DNA from: Notospermus geniculatus
Taxonomy: Eukaryota; Nemertea; Pilidiophora; Heteronemertea; Lineidae
NCBI GenBank assembly: GCA_002633025.1
Contig: NMRB01000530.1
Location: 113,575 to 177,574 of the forward strand
Length of the DNA: 64,000 bases
Reading direction: 5' to 3'
A model generated the notes under the pieces. That model made no database searches. It saw only the letters and a list, made by a program, of their open reading frames with translations, and was not told where the DNA came from. Of the stretch, positions 32,541-41,492 are shown piece after piece (position 1 is the first letter of the stretch; every line of letters starts with the position of its first letter). Position numbers and translations under genes: made by a program.

Positions 32541-35475
32541 TGATGTTTTTACTGTGATCACTGAATTAAATCACTTCGTAATTATAACTTCGATCTACCA
32601 AATAAATAATAAATAAGTGATCACATTGTTCAAGAAATAAACTTTCCAATGATATAACATGTGTATGACTTGTTTATTCACAAAACCCTGAAAAAACGTG
32701 ATTAAAACAACTCACAGCGGCCGCATGACGCGACCCGCGAAAAGCCTAGAATAACGTCATGGCGAGGCCGCGTCCCGATTCAGTGCGCTCGGCGGAAGCC
32801 CATGAATTCCACTAGATTGTAAATAGCTTGGGAATCCTAAGACATACGTCATTGTGCTTTGGCAGCCAATCAGAGGAGAGTACCCGCAAGGTGCCGCGGC
32901 ATTCCCGGTCATTCTCGGCCACGGGAGACCCGAGCTAGACTCAGACAACTTTTCCAAACGAAAATCCTGTAAACATCTGTGCCGCGGATACAAAATCAAC
33001 ACCGTGAGTATTATTTTGAAATCACATAGATCATGCATACCTACTTTGTTTCGAACGAGAATATTACTTTGTGGAGTATTTAGCTCGCAAAGTCGGGGGC
33101 CGACGGTCATTTTTGCCGCCGTGTCGATCGATCCAAATGAGTGACGTCGCCATGGTAGCCATGGGAAAGTCTACTGCGCGCAACGGGTACTCGCCGCTCG
33201 ACGTCATAATTTATTAGTCACGTGACCTCATTCCGGCGTTTAATTGGATGACTCGGCCACGGCACTATTGTAATGGGGGTGATAGGTGTCACTGAAAACA
33301 AACCTGACCATGTGCTTGATCTATTGGGTTTTTCCGTTCTTTGAGTGACGGAAAGCCGAATTAATGAATAGATTGACGGAATTCTTGTTATTTATTTGTT
33401 CTGTAAATAATTCCTGATGTCTTCTTGCCCATTGTAATGATACTGAGAGATGATTTTGTTTCTCTTTCCAGTATTTTCTTGGTATTGTGTTAGCCTGTAT
33501 GGATGGATTGGAGGCTGGATTGGATGGTGATTTCAGCAGCACTGCCTGATGCTGTTCTGATTTGATTGTCCTGAAGATTTATTAAAATGGTAGCCTATCT
33601 TGATTGGAAGTCCAACTCTCCAATGCCACTAACACTGCTGACTGTAGGCCTGTGTCAGTGAATTCAACTGGAAATAGAATTCACTTCATTGGAAATATTG
33701 ATGAAATAATGATTCAGTCTTCAGATGATAAATCGAGATAATTTTGACAGAACCACTTGCTCATTCATAAGCCCAGCCTCGACTTGCCCTAGTGGTAGGT
33801 ACAGCTGGCCAATGAGCTTAAGGTTTAGTCTGTGAGATAACAGAATTGGGGTGTTGTGTCAATGCCAAAACATGGTACATGTACACTTTCGCCCCCAGTT
33901 GTCTCTCCATGTGATCTCCCTCCATGGATGTCTTGTTGAGGTGGATGGTTAACACCTTTCCAAGCACAGGCTATATCCGGTGGTGTCATGTCAATCACTT
34001 CCGTTATCAACTCGTACTTGTTGTCATGTCTTAAACTGGCACCAGCCACACAAAATTTGGCAGGTTTATCATGATTTTAAAAAAATAAAGATGATGGTAT
34101 CTGTTTGTAACCATTGTAACGGTTCAACTTTTCAGTGTTGGTGATGGTCCAGCATGATGTCTCAACCAAACTGACAAAAAATCAGCTGGTGTACCTTGTA
34201 AGGTAAATATCGGAGCCAGAGCAATAACCTGGATATGAAGTATGTAAATTACATGTAGTCATGTTCCTTGCTTAAAAAAGAAAAGAGAATTTACGTAATT
34301 TGGGGTATTGGTCAATAAAAAGCACTGACGATTTTGTAACCTCTCAATCTGTCTGAAATGTTCAATCTAGTGAATTTCATACTTGTTTGTAACATGCAAA
34401 TATTACAATATTTTTCTAACGTATGATTTTAGCACACTAATCAAATTGCTCTTTTCAGGAACTGGTAGTTATTCAGCTGCTGGTGTCTGGTGTTGGAAGG
34501 GGTGAAACGCTGTGCTGTGTTGATGATGGGATTTCTCTTCAAGAACCACCAACACTGATGTGTAGGGCCTACAAATGATCAGGAGGGAAGGCTGAAATTT
34601 AAAACAGAAAGCTGTTATCATGGTTATTGTTATTTATGTATAGCAAGTCGAAGTGGCCAAGATAAAGACATGAGATCTGGAATATAACAAATCACCAGTG
34701 ATTAGACTAAGCGTTAATGTTTTGTAACTGACTAGGCCCTGGAACTCTAACACGGCAGAATTTAACTTTTTATTCTGGATTATCACTCTGGCATGTTCAG
34801 GAATGATTGAAGTGAGGTGATATTCACAATCTACTCTCTGAGACGTTTATTTTGATATGCTACATGACATGGTTTGTATCAAGGGGAAAAAAATGACCGC
34901 AGCGGGTATGGCAGCCATCTTGGCGGCCATCTTGGTTTTCAAGATGGCGTCCAAATCCTTCAAGGTGATAATAAACTGGTGGGATATGTTTTTGCACATA
35001 TTCTATCACTGTTCTTGGCCAATTTGTTTGCTACAAAGACACGATTGTTCAAAATTTGTACTTTTGAGTGCGAATTTATGGTCGAAATTAATTATTCAAG
35101 ATGGCCGCCATTTTGGGTAAAATATGCGCCGCACGTCATTTTTGACAACAAAATCTACTCGAGCATCCATTTTTTACCCAGGATGTAAAATTTGAGGAAT
35201 GTGCTTCTACTGGTATTACAAATCCATCAATTCATCCACAGCAGTCGTTTTGTACTGTGTGCCATTGTTGGTGGCGTAATTCTTTCAAAATTGTTTTCCA
35301 GTTGACCCATTAGAAAAACGCGGCAAATCTCCGGCACTTAAATCGCGATAGCTCCATTATCCTTTGACCGATTTTGAAAATTCAAACGGTTTTGTGATCC
35401 TTACCCCAGCAGCCATGAATTGATATAATCAAATGTACTTGACTTTGAAGTTTAATTTTTAAGTGGGTAATGCTA
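32488..35475. mobile_element. 3-kb non-autonomous DNA transposon inserted in PolB
   Basis: It begins TAGCATTACCCA and ends with the exact complement, and is flanked by the 7-8 bp duplication GATTTAT/AGATTTAT. That duplication length fits hAT or P-type elements; the family is not assigned. No transposase frame is visible. Unlike the AT-rich virus, the part at about 32700-33260 is rich in CpG with a CCAATCAGAG box. A donor-like CACC|GTGAGTATT lies near 33003 and an acceptor-like TTGCTCTTTTCAG near 34459. It looks as if the element carries a promoter and exon borders of a host gene. GGCGGCCATCTTGG motifs occur at 34922 onward. Confidence 0.8.
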
Positions 35476-36120
35476 GATTTATGTGCCATCTTAATGCGAC
35501 AAACATCCGTAAGGTTTGATAAACCAATTTATATAGGAGCAACAGTTTTAGAACTATCAAAGTTGTTAATGTATAAATTCTACTATGAAACATTACAACC
35601 ATATTTTGGTGAAAAGAACATAGAGCTACTCTATCAAGATACTGATTCATTCGTTCTAAAGTTAAAGACTGATGATTTAATTAAAGACTTAGGCAATTTA
35701 AAAGAGAACTTTGATTTTAGTAATTACCCCAAAGATCACCCGTTATATGATACAAGTCAAAAGAAAGTTCCTGGTTATTTTAAAGATGAATTAGCTGGTG
35801 AAGAAATGACAGAATTTATAGCATTAAGAAGTAAAATGTATGCTTATAGAACTAAAGGTGAAGACGCAGTCCATTCTGAAGTTAAGAAGTTAAAAGGAAT
35901 AAGTAAACATGTAGTGAAAAAACACATAACATTTGATAATTATTTTAGTTCACTATTTGACAGGAGAAGGTTTAGTCATGATATGAGGACTCTGAGATCA
36001 GAAAAGCACAACATGTATGTAGAAGAGGTAAATAAAAGAAGTTTAAATCCTTTTGATGATAAAAGATATATTTTAGATGATGGAAAAACTACAGTTCCAT
36101 TTGGGTTTAACTTCATTTAA
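35476..36120 (+). pseudogene. polB: protein-primed DNA polymerase B, C-terminal part
   Basis: Read from the right-hand target duplication, the frame continues PolB: FDKPIYIGATVLELSKL, then catalytic motif C YQDTDS (35632-35649), then KKVPGYFKDELAGEEMTEFIALRSKMYAY, the usual thumb and end of Polinton polymerases. The in-frame ATG at 35470 is in the transposon tip and is not a real start. Removing the insertion would restore the frame through one copy of the duplication, so the insertion is the only visible lesion in PolB. The stop is 20 bases before the RING gene. Confidence 0.9.
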
Positions 36121-36121
36121 G

Positions 36122-36143
36122 AAATTTTTTGTTATATAAATGG
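36122..36143 (+). promoter_or_regulatory. Polinton start-site promoter motif, RING gene
   Basis: AAATTTTTTG is followed by TTATATAAATGG, directly after the PolB stop and with the RING start codon inside the motif. Confidence 0.5.
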
Positions 36144-37189
36144 GAAGCAAACTACACACTATAAGAGATGCAATTACCTCAGCTATCAGTTCGATACTGA
36201 AAAGTATAGATGATAACTTTGAAATACATGTAGAAACGGAGTACCTCGATAACCAGGAAAAAACGGAGTACCTGGATAATACGGTGTACCTGGATAATAC
36301 GGTGTACTTCAATAACCAGGAAAATGATGGTGGTGATGGTGGTGATGATGGTGATGATAATACCGGTACTGGCGATGATAATACCGGTACTGGTGATGAT
36401 AATACCGGTACTGGTGATGATGGTGAATACCTCCTTATAAATGGTTTGTTTGTAAACGATAGCACTCGCGGCCACAATGAAACCTCACTACTCAACATAG
36501 AAGGATTAGAACCAATAGTTCTCAACCTAAGAAGTGGCAATTATGATATTGGTACTGATGATATTGGTACTGATGATATTGGTACTGATGACGGCTTTCA
36601 TGATGATGATGATATTGGTACTGACTTTCATGGTGATGGTGATGGTGACTATCAAAGCCTTGAACGCAGTTTGGAGGTGCTTAGGAGAAATGCGGAAATA
36701 GTTAACTCTATACCTGTCCCTTTAGAAGAAAGTGATAATAATATTCTTTATGATCTCAGGAATCTATTTGTGGAAGCAGCAGCGGATGAAACAGAAGATC
36801 TCTGTGTTATATGTTACAGTAGATTGCCAAATATAACATTTTATCCCTGTAACCATGATAATTGTTGTAGTGCTTGCTATTTACAATTAAATAATAATAA
36901 TTGCCCATTTTGTAGAGCAACTATTACGTCTACTGACCATAGCCGGCAGAGAACAACTGGTACACCTGAAGTAGTTTATGATGAAGATTTTAACGTCATT
37001 AGAATAACAGAAGAAGATATATTATTGGAAGAATCATTAAGAGTGCTAAGAATAAATTGGCAGTCGCGGTTGCAAAACAATACAGGTGTAGCCGGTGAAG
37101 AGGTACTCAGCTGCGTAGACCGCCATACTGTATATCTGGACGAAGATGACCCCAATGCTTGGTGGAACAATGAAGATGAATGGGCTTGA
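36140..37189 (+). CDS. RING-finger protein of the Polinton (intact copy)
   Basis: The 349-residue protein has a repeat-rich acidic N-terminal half: EYLDN/VYLDN words (residues about 35-60), DDNTGTGDD repeats (about 72-95) and DIGTD repeats (about 136-150). A C3HC4-type RING follows near residues 221-260: CVIC, PCNHDNCCSAC, CPFC, close in spacing to the RING of IAP-type ubiquitin ligases. The RING suggests E3 ubiquitin ligase activity; the target is unknown. The C-terminal GVAGEEVLSCVDRHTV is encoded by a 48-bp GC-rich word also found in the stand-alone HNH gene. The gene lies 20 bases after PolB and 30 bases before the kinase-HNH gene. Confidence 0.8.
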   Translation: MGSKLHTIRDAITSAISSILKSIDDNFEIHVETEYLDNQEKTEYLDNTVYLDNTVYFNNQENDGGDGGDDGDDNTGTGDDNTGTGDDNTGTGDDGEYLLINGLFVNDSTRGHNETSLLNIEGLEPIVLNLRSGNYDIGTDDIGTDDIGTDDGFHDDDDIGTDFHGDGDGDYQSLERSLEVLRRNAEIVNSIPVPLEESDNNILYDLRNLFVEAAADETEDLCVICYSRLPNITFYPCNHDNCCSACYLQLNNNNCPFCRATITSTDHSRQRTTGTPEVVYDEDFNVIRITEEDILLEESLRVLRINWQSRLQNNTGVAGEEVLSCVDRHTVYLDEDDPNAWWNNEDEWA

Positions 37190-38709
37190 ATTATCATTAT
37201 AAAATTTTCTGCTATATAAATGGGAACCATAACGATAGAAGGAAACATTGCATCAGGAAAAAGTACACTGTTGCAAACATTGAATTGTTATAGTGGTATA
37301 GGACTACCTCTTATAACAATATTACCAGAACCAATAGAAAGATGGAAAAATTGGAATGGTAGTGAAACTGGGGTTGGTGTTAATCCACGAAGTGGCGCCA
37401 AAGGCAATATGCTAGAATTAATGTATAAAGAACCAAAGAAATACACGAAAGACTTTCAATTAATGACACAACAAACATTAATAGATAATCATAACTTTAT
37501 AACTAATAACTTAAAGATTATGGAAAGAAGTATTTATTCTTCACAACACATATTTACCAAAATGGTTTATGCTGATAATAACTTAACTGCTAGTGAATAT
37601 AATTATATTACTCAGAAGTTCATAGAAAATGAAAGAACCATCATTAAACCAGATTGTATAGTTTATCTAAGAACTAAACCTGAAGAGTGTTATAAAAGAA
37701 TGCTAGAAAGATCAAGACCAGAAGAAGCAAACGATATACATCGCCGGCTATGCCGTGTTACACTTGATTATCTAACTAAACTACATAATTACCATGAAGA
37801 TTTATTTATTAACAATCAACACAAACTACCTTGTATTGTAGTTATTTTAAACGGGGATGAAAATAAAGAACAAGTAAGAGAGAAGTTTATAAATTTTATC
37901 AGTATGTCTTTAAATGGCGGTGGTTCATGTAAGCGATGCTCCAAATGTAAGTTAATTAAACCTAAAAGTAGTTTCTATAAAAACTCTAGATCAAATGATG
38001 GTTTACAAAGTCATTGTAAAGAATGTAATAAAAATTATATGCGCTCATACATGAATGAAAAATACAAAAACCCTGTGTATTATCAGACGCAGCTAATGAG
38101 GAATAGTTTAAGTCGTGGAAATAGTTTAGGCGCACTTAGCAAGTATCTGGGCTGTACAAATGAATTCTTCAATGAATGGTTGCGGTACCAGCTAAATCCT
38201 GTAGACCCACTAATGCAGTCGCGGCTTTCACAGCTTGGCCCTATGGAACAAGATCATGTTTTACCTATAGCACATTTTCAAGTTATACCATATGTATGTT
38301 GGAATTGGGTTAATATCAGGCCAATTAGCAGGAAAAAAAACAGAGCAAAAAGTGACACAATAGACTTTGGATTATATCAACTACAATTATATAAAGCCCA
38401 ATGTTTTCTAACGTATAAAGGTCTTTCGTATTATGTGTGGCAAGAAAATACTACATATTGGTCTATTCCTTTTTTACAAGTACAAGAAAGCTACAAACTA
38501 TAAAGTGCCATACCCACCATATACCCGCCTCCCAATCCATCAATAATCCCTAAATATTCATAATTCTTCATCTCATTACTTGGAGTATAATAATCACTTA
38601 ATTGTGGTTTTCGTCTTATAAGTATTTTATTAGTTGGATGAAGTTCATTGTATGATGTTAATGCAGCATCTGACTCTCTAAAGTCATAAACTGATTGTTG
38701 CTCTTTTTT
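36541..38709. repeat. 2.17-kb duplicated block, right copy
   Basis: This is the copy in continuous context: RING gene complete on the left, 141-aa gene complete on the right. It is therefore likely the original. See the left copy at 26660-28828. Confidence 0.9.
37220..38503 (+). CDS. deoxynucleoside kinase fused to zinc-ribbon/HNH-like domain (right copy)
   Basis: It is the same 427-residue protein as at 27339-28622, with P loop GNIASGKST, kinase lid, cysteine cluster and HNH-like EQDHVLPIAHF. In this copy the neighbours are intact: the RING gene ends 30 bases upstream, and the last 13 bases overlap the end of the 141-aa gene on the opposite strand. An HNH paralogue lies nearby on the minus strand (38921-41194), so the fusion may have arisen from a local duplication joined to a captured kinase. 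A GC-rich word CGCCGGCTATGCCGTGTT within the kinase part (37743-37760) is nearly repeated at 39070-39087. Confidence 0.88.
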   Translation: MGTITIEGNIASGKSTLLQTLNCYSGIGLPLITILPEPIERWKNWNGSETGVGVNPRSGAKGNMLELMYKEPKKYTKDFQLMTQQTLIDNHNFITNNLKIMERSIYSSQHIFTKMVYADNNLTASEYNYITQKFIENERTIIKPDCIVYLRTKPEECYKRMLERSRPEEANDIHRRLCRVTLDYLTKLHNYHEDLFINNQHKLPCIVVILNGDENKEQVREKFINFISMSLNGGGSCKRCSKCKLIKPKSSFYKNSRSNDGLQSHCKECNKNYMRSYMNEKYKNPVYYQTQLMRNSLSRGNSLGALSKYLGCTNEFFNEWLRYQLNPVDPLMQSRLSQLGPMEQDHVLPIAHFQVIPYVCWNWVNIRPISRKKNRAKSDTIDFGLYQLQLYKAQCFLTYKGLSYYVWQENTTYWSIPFLQVQESYKL

Positions 38710-38916
38710 CAATTGAAGATTAACAAAGTCTATAGTCTGCTTTCTATGTTCTTCCCACTGACTTGTAGCTTTCTGTAATTTTTCTTGGGCAAGGTTATGA
38801 CGCTTCATTTCAACTTCATAACCATTCTTATCTATTGTTTTAAACAAGTAACCAGACCCAGTAAACGTGAAAGCATTAACCAAAGCACTGCCTATCATCA
38901 TTCCTACAGCTGCCAT
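38491..38916 (-). CDS. Polinton 141-aa protein, possible minor virion component
   Basis: The protein has a small hydrophobic N-terminus (MAAVGMMIGSALVNAFTF), a Lys/Glu/Gln-rich predicted coiled coil at residues about 35-85 and a Gly-rich end (GIIDGLGGGYMVGMALYSL). No family is recognised with certainty. The start is AATTAAATGG, and it lies four bases after the stop of the HNH gene on the same strand. The end overlaps the kinase-HNH gene by 13 bases. The position beside capsid genes suggests a virion role, which is an inference. Confidence 0.65.
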   Translation of the reverse strand: MAAVGMMIGSALVNAFTFTGSGYLFKTIDKNGYEVEMKRHNLAQEKLQKATSQWEEHRKQTIDFVNLQLKKEQQSVYDFRESDAALTSYNELHPTNKILIRRKPQLSDYYTPSNEMKNYEYLGIIDGLGGGYMVGMALYSL

Positions 38917-38920
38917 TTAA

Positions 38921-39109
38921 TTAGGTATAAAGTTTCATGGTAGAAAATAAAAGTGAAATATTATGATGATAACCTATCATATCAAGCTTTGCTTGCGCTC
39001 TGCGATCTCTGTAGGCGGGACTATCATAACGATGTACAGTATGGCGGTCTACGCGGCTGAGTACCTCTTCGCCGGCTACGCCTTGTTCCTCGTAATAGTT
39101 ATAAATAAA
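38921..39109 (-). pseudogene. C-terminal end of the stand-alone HNH gene, cut off by a LINE
   Basis: On the minus strand the frame of the HNH gene at 40610-41194 continues here after removal of the LINE (39121-40609) and one copy of its 11-bp target duplication. This segment gives about 60 residues ending at the stop 38921-38923. Its composition is mixed: it contains the 48-bp GC-rich word shared with the RING gene (39035-39082) and a second word, 38994-39021, that resembles sequence in the integrase remnant. Confidence 0.7.
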
Positions 39110-39427
39110 TTCTCTTGTTTGTAATGTAATGTAATTTATTGTGAAAGAAAACGTACAATAAAAGTATAGAGGGCCGAAGCACAAGCATTAATGGCCCTAG
39201 GATAGACAGACTAAATGATAGAACTGCAGGCGGTTATATACATATATATATATACATACAACAAGAGGGAAATTAATGAAATGAGAACAGCATTGATTAA
39301 ACAAATAATTGAGTAGGGGTGTGATCGTGGCAGCCCCGACAGAGCAGTGTTTAGAGACAAACAGAGTGAGGGCAGTAAGGGACTATCAAAAGGAAAGTAT
39401 GGACGAAAGTACATGGTGTACATGTAA

Positions 39428-39775
39428 TTACAAAGTACTGTATATATTAATTGCTTCGTGTAAAAATTCTGCTGTAATGGATAAAAGATTTTGGATGGCG
39501 GAATGACGGAAGTTAGTGGAGCCATGTAGAAGTATTTTGGCACGATCAGAAAGGTTACATGCGCTAAAACAATTTATATCAAAGTCAGGAATAGAGGCAA
39601 TCTTATCGTGAAACAATGTACGATGGTTGTCTATAAGTGGACAATGAAATAGGACATGGAAGGTAGACTGCTGTCGAAAACCACAAGGACATTTAGGATC
39701 AGTAACGTTCGTGAAATTGTGTGCATAAAAATGACTATTGAATAAAAGGTCGCAGCGAGCACTGTTCAGTATCAC
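39428..39775 (-). pseudogene. LINE ORF2 C-terminal domain, zinc-knuckle part
   Basis: The frame reads NSARCDLLFNSHFYAHNF, then CPCGFRQQSTFHVLFHCPL, then HRTLFHDKI. The C-x-C...H...C pattern is that found at the C-terminus of several non-LTR retrotransposon ORF2 proteins. It continues the frame at 39816-40592 after a one-base slip near the A/T run at about 39840. The clade is not assigned. Confidence 0.75.
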
Positions 39776-39815
39776 TTCTAATTTGCGGGAAAGATCAAGC
39801 TTAGTGGTAGGGAAT

Positions 39816-40592
39816 TTATAAATACCACCACCAAGATGTTTTTTTCACATTGAACTTAAAGGAATTGCGTGAAAACGATTGTTTAATACATTGAGGTAAG
39901 GTCTCCCACAGTCTAATCGAGGATGGTATTGCAGAACGTCGTAGAGATTGTGATGTACGCGTTGGTATAATATAAGACCTATGATGACGGAGGCGATTGT
40001 CAAGAACGGGGTTTCTATATAAGTTGTAAAGGTTGGAAATAAACGAAGGTACATTATTATTGACATTGTCGTACATAAGCAGCAATAGTTTTGCTTCTCT
40101 ACGGGCAGCAAGACTTTGCCAACCAAGGCTACTTAGAACTTTCGCGAAGTTTGTTCCATGCACACAGCCGCTGACTATCAGAGACCCTCTATAATGTACC
40201 TTGTCTAACTTCGATAGATATTCAACATTAGAATGGAGAAATAAGAGAGCGCCATATTCCAGATGAGGGAGTATAAACGACATGTACATCTGTTGTAGAT
40301 ATTTCGATTTTATATTGTTCTTCAGTCCAACCAAGGGGTTCAGTTTGTTGTTACATTTAATGACAATGGTGTCAATGTGTTGGTGGAAGTTGAGAGCCGA
40401 ATCGAAGATAACACCAAGGTGTTTGTGAGAGTTACCTTGCGGTATAATTTCATTATCAAGACGTAGTGGGGGTAGATGAAGGTTTGGCTTGCGTGGTAAT
40501 TTAAATAGAACGTCCTTACTCTTACTACCTTTAAAATTCAATTTCCAAGTTTTGGACCAGTTATTAATTTGAACAAGATCACTTTGGATCAA
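39816..40592 (-). pseudogene. LINE reverse transcriptase thumb and downstream region
   Basis: The 258 codons include WSKTWKLNFKGSKSK, HKHLGVIFDSALNFHQHID and MYMSFILPHLEYGALLF, the conserved region after the catalytic YADD box in CR1/jockey-like LINEs. The catalytic part is missing because of 5' truncation. The frame is broken near 39840 before the zinc-knuckle region. Confidence 0.8.
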
Positions 40593-40609
40593 GTTCTGAG
40601 AGAAGGAGG

Positions 40610-41194
40610 TTCTCTTGTTTTATCTAGTTGGGTTTGAAATAAATCAAAGTCTACATTAGTACCCTTTTTAAGATTCTCTGTTGCATTTATTGGCATTATA
40701 TTTATCCAACTATCTCTAATTGATAAGAAAGGTGATGCATCAGAGAATCTCTTGAAATAATGAATTGGAATAACATGATCAAGATGTAGACTTAAGTCGG
40801 CCTTACCATCACTAAATGGGCCTTTACTTTGCCATTTAACCCAACTATAAAAGAATTGATCACTGCACTTTAAGACAGATGAAAATATTCCTACTCTTGA
40901 AATAGAATTTCTTATCTTCTCATAAATATATCTATCTTCGTCATTATCTATTTTATCTTGCCTATTTCTTTCTCTAATCTTTCTGGCACATTCTTTACAA
41001 ATGCATTTTAGAGCACTAGGAGAAAACTCTGTAAGTGGTTTATTTTCCCCACAGCATAATTTATCGCCGCGACATACTGTGCGACTGCAACATAAGACAT
41101 ACGCCGTCGACCCCGCCACTTTATGGCTTTGCCTCAAATTATTAATTGTTTCATTTAACTTTAACTCTTTCTGTTTATTGTTGGGGTACTCCAT
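40610..41194 (-). pseudogene. stand-alone HNH-like nuclease of the Polinton, N-terminal part, interrupted by the LINE
   Basis: The protein has a cysteine cluster (CCGENKPL...CICKECARK) and an HNH-like core LDHVIPIHYF followed by WINIMPINATEN. This parallels the second half of the kinase-HNH fusion domain by domain, so the two are paralogues. The real frame runs through the target duplication at 40610-40620 and then into LINE sequence (last codons REPPSLRT are from the LINE side). The start is TATATAAATGG. A DNA-cutting role, as in homing or defence-type nucleases, is inferred from the motif. Confidence 0.75.
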
Positions 41195-41211
41195 TTATAT
41201 AGTGAAAATTT
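41191..41211 (-). promoter_or_regulatory. Polinton start-site promoter motif, HNH gene
   Basis: On the minus strand AAATTTTCAC is followed by TATATAAATGG with the start codon of the HNH gene inside. It is the same bipartite signal as on the plus strand. Confidence 0.5.
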
Positions 41212-41224
41212 ATTTAATTAAGGG

Positions 41225-41458
41225 TTACTTCATAATGTTATGGGGAATAATCCCCTGTTGATATAAATAATCTAAAGTCATATTACTTACTGCAACAATA
41301 CCACCAAGTTTTAAAACTTCTTCTAAATTAGCTTGACTTGGCGAACCGATATTTATCCTAAGAAATTTCTTAAGTATGTAAGAATAAGCAATTGTTGTTC
41401 CGGCTAATAAAGTACTTTGATATAAAGTGTTAACAAAATCTTTTCTATTACCTTCCAT
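41225..41458 (-). CDS. Polinton 77-aa membrane protein
   Basis: The short protein has two hydrophobic stretches: TLLAGTTIAYSYILKKF (residues about 16-32) and GGIVAVSNMTLDYLY (about 52-66), with charged residues between. It ends GIIPHNIMK. Small proteins of this layout are common beside capsid genes in Polintons; no function is established here. The start is AATAAATGG. It sits 34 bases after the capsid gene and 30 bases before the HNH gene on the same strand. Confidence 0.65.
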   Translation of the reverse strand: MEGNRKDFVNTLYQSTLLAGTTIAYSYILKKFLRINIGSPSQANLEEVLKLGGIVAVSNMTLDYLYQQGIIPHNIMK

Positions 41459-41492
41459 TTATTTAGTAAGAAATTAATGTTGTAACCGCGCC

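Larger units (their letters stand above)
39121..40609 (-). mobile_element. 5'-truncated LINE inserted in the Polinton HNH gene
   Basis: The insertion is flanked by an 11-bp direct repeat TTCTCTTGTTT (39110-39120 and 40610-40620). Read on the minus strand, its 3' end is a short ATTACATTACATTAC tail and its 5' end is truncated within the RT region, as expected for target-primed reverse transcription. The coding remnants are the two frames at 39816-40592 and 39428-39775. Confidence 0.88.

Noticed and set aside
35459-35650. Minus-strand frame over the start of the PolB C-terminal part
   Set aside because: It is a shadow of PolB.
36976-37248. 90-codon minus-strand frame in the RING/kinase junction (and its duplicate at 27095-27367)
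   Set aside because: It is the complement of two well supported plus-strand genes and has no features of its own.
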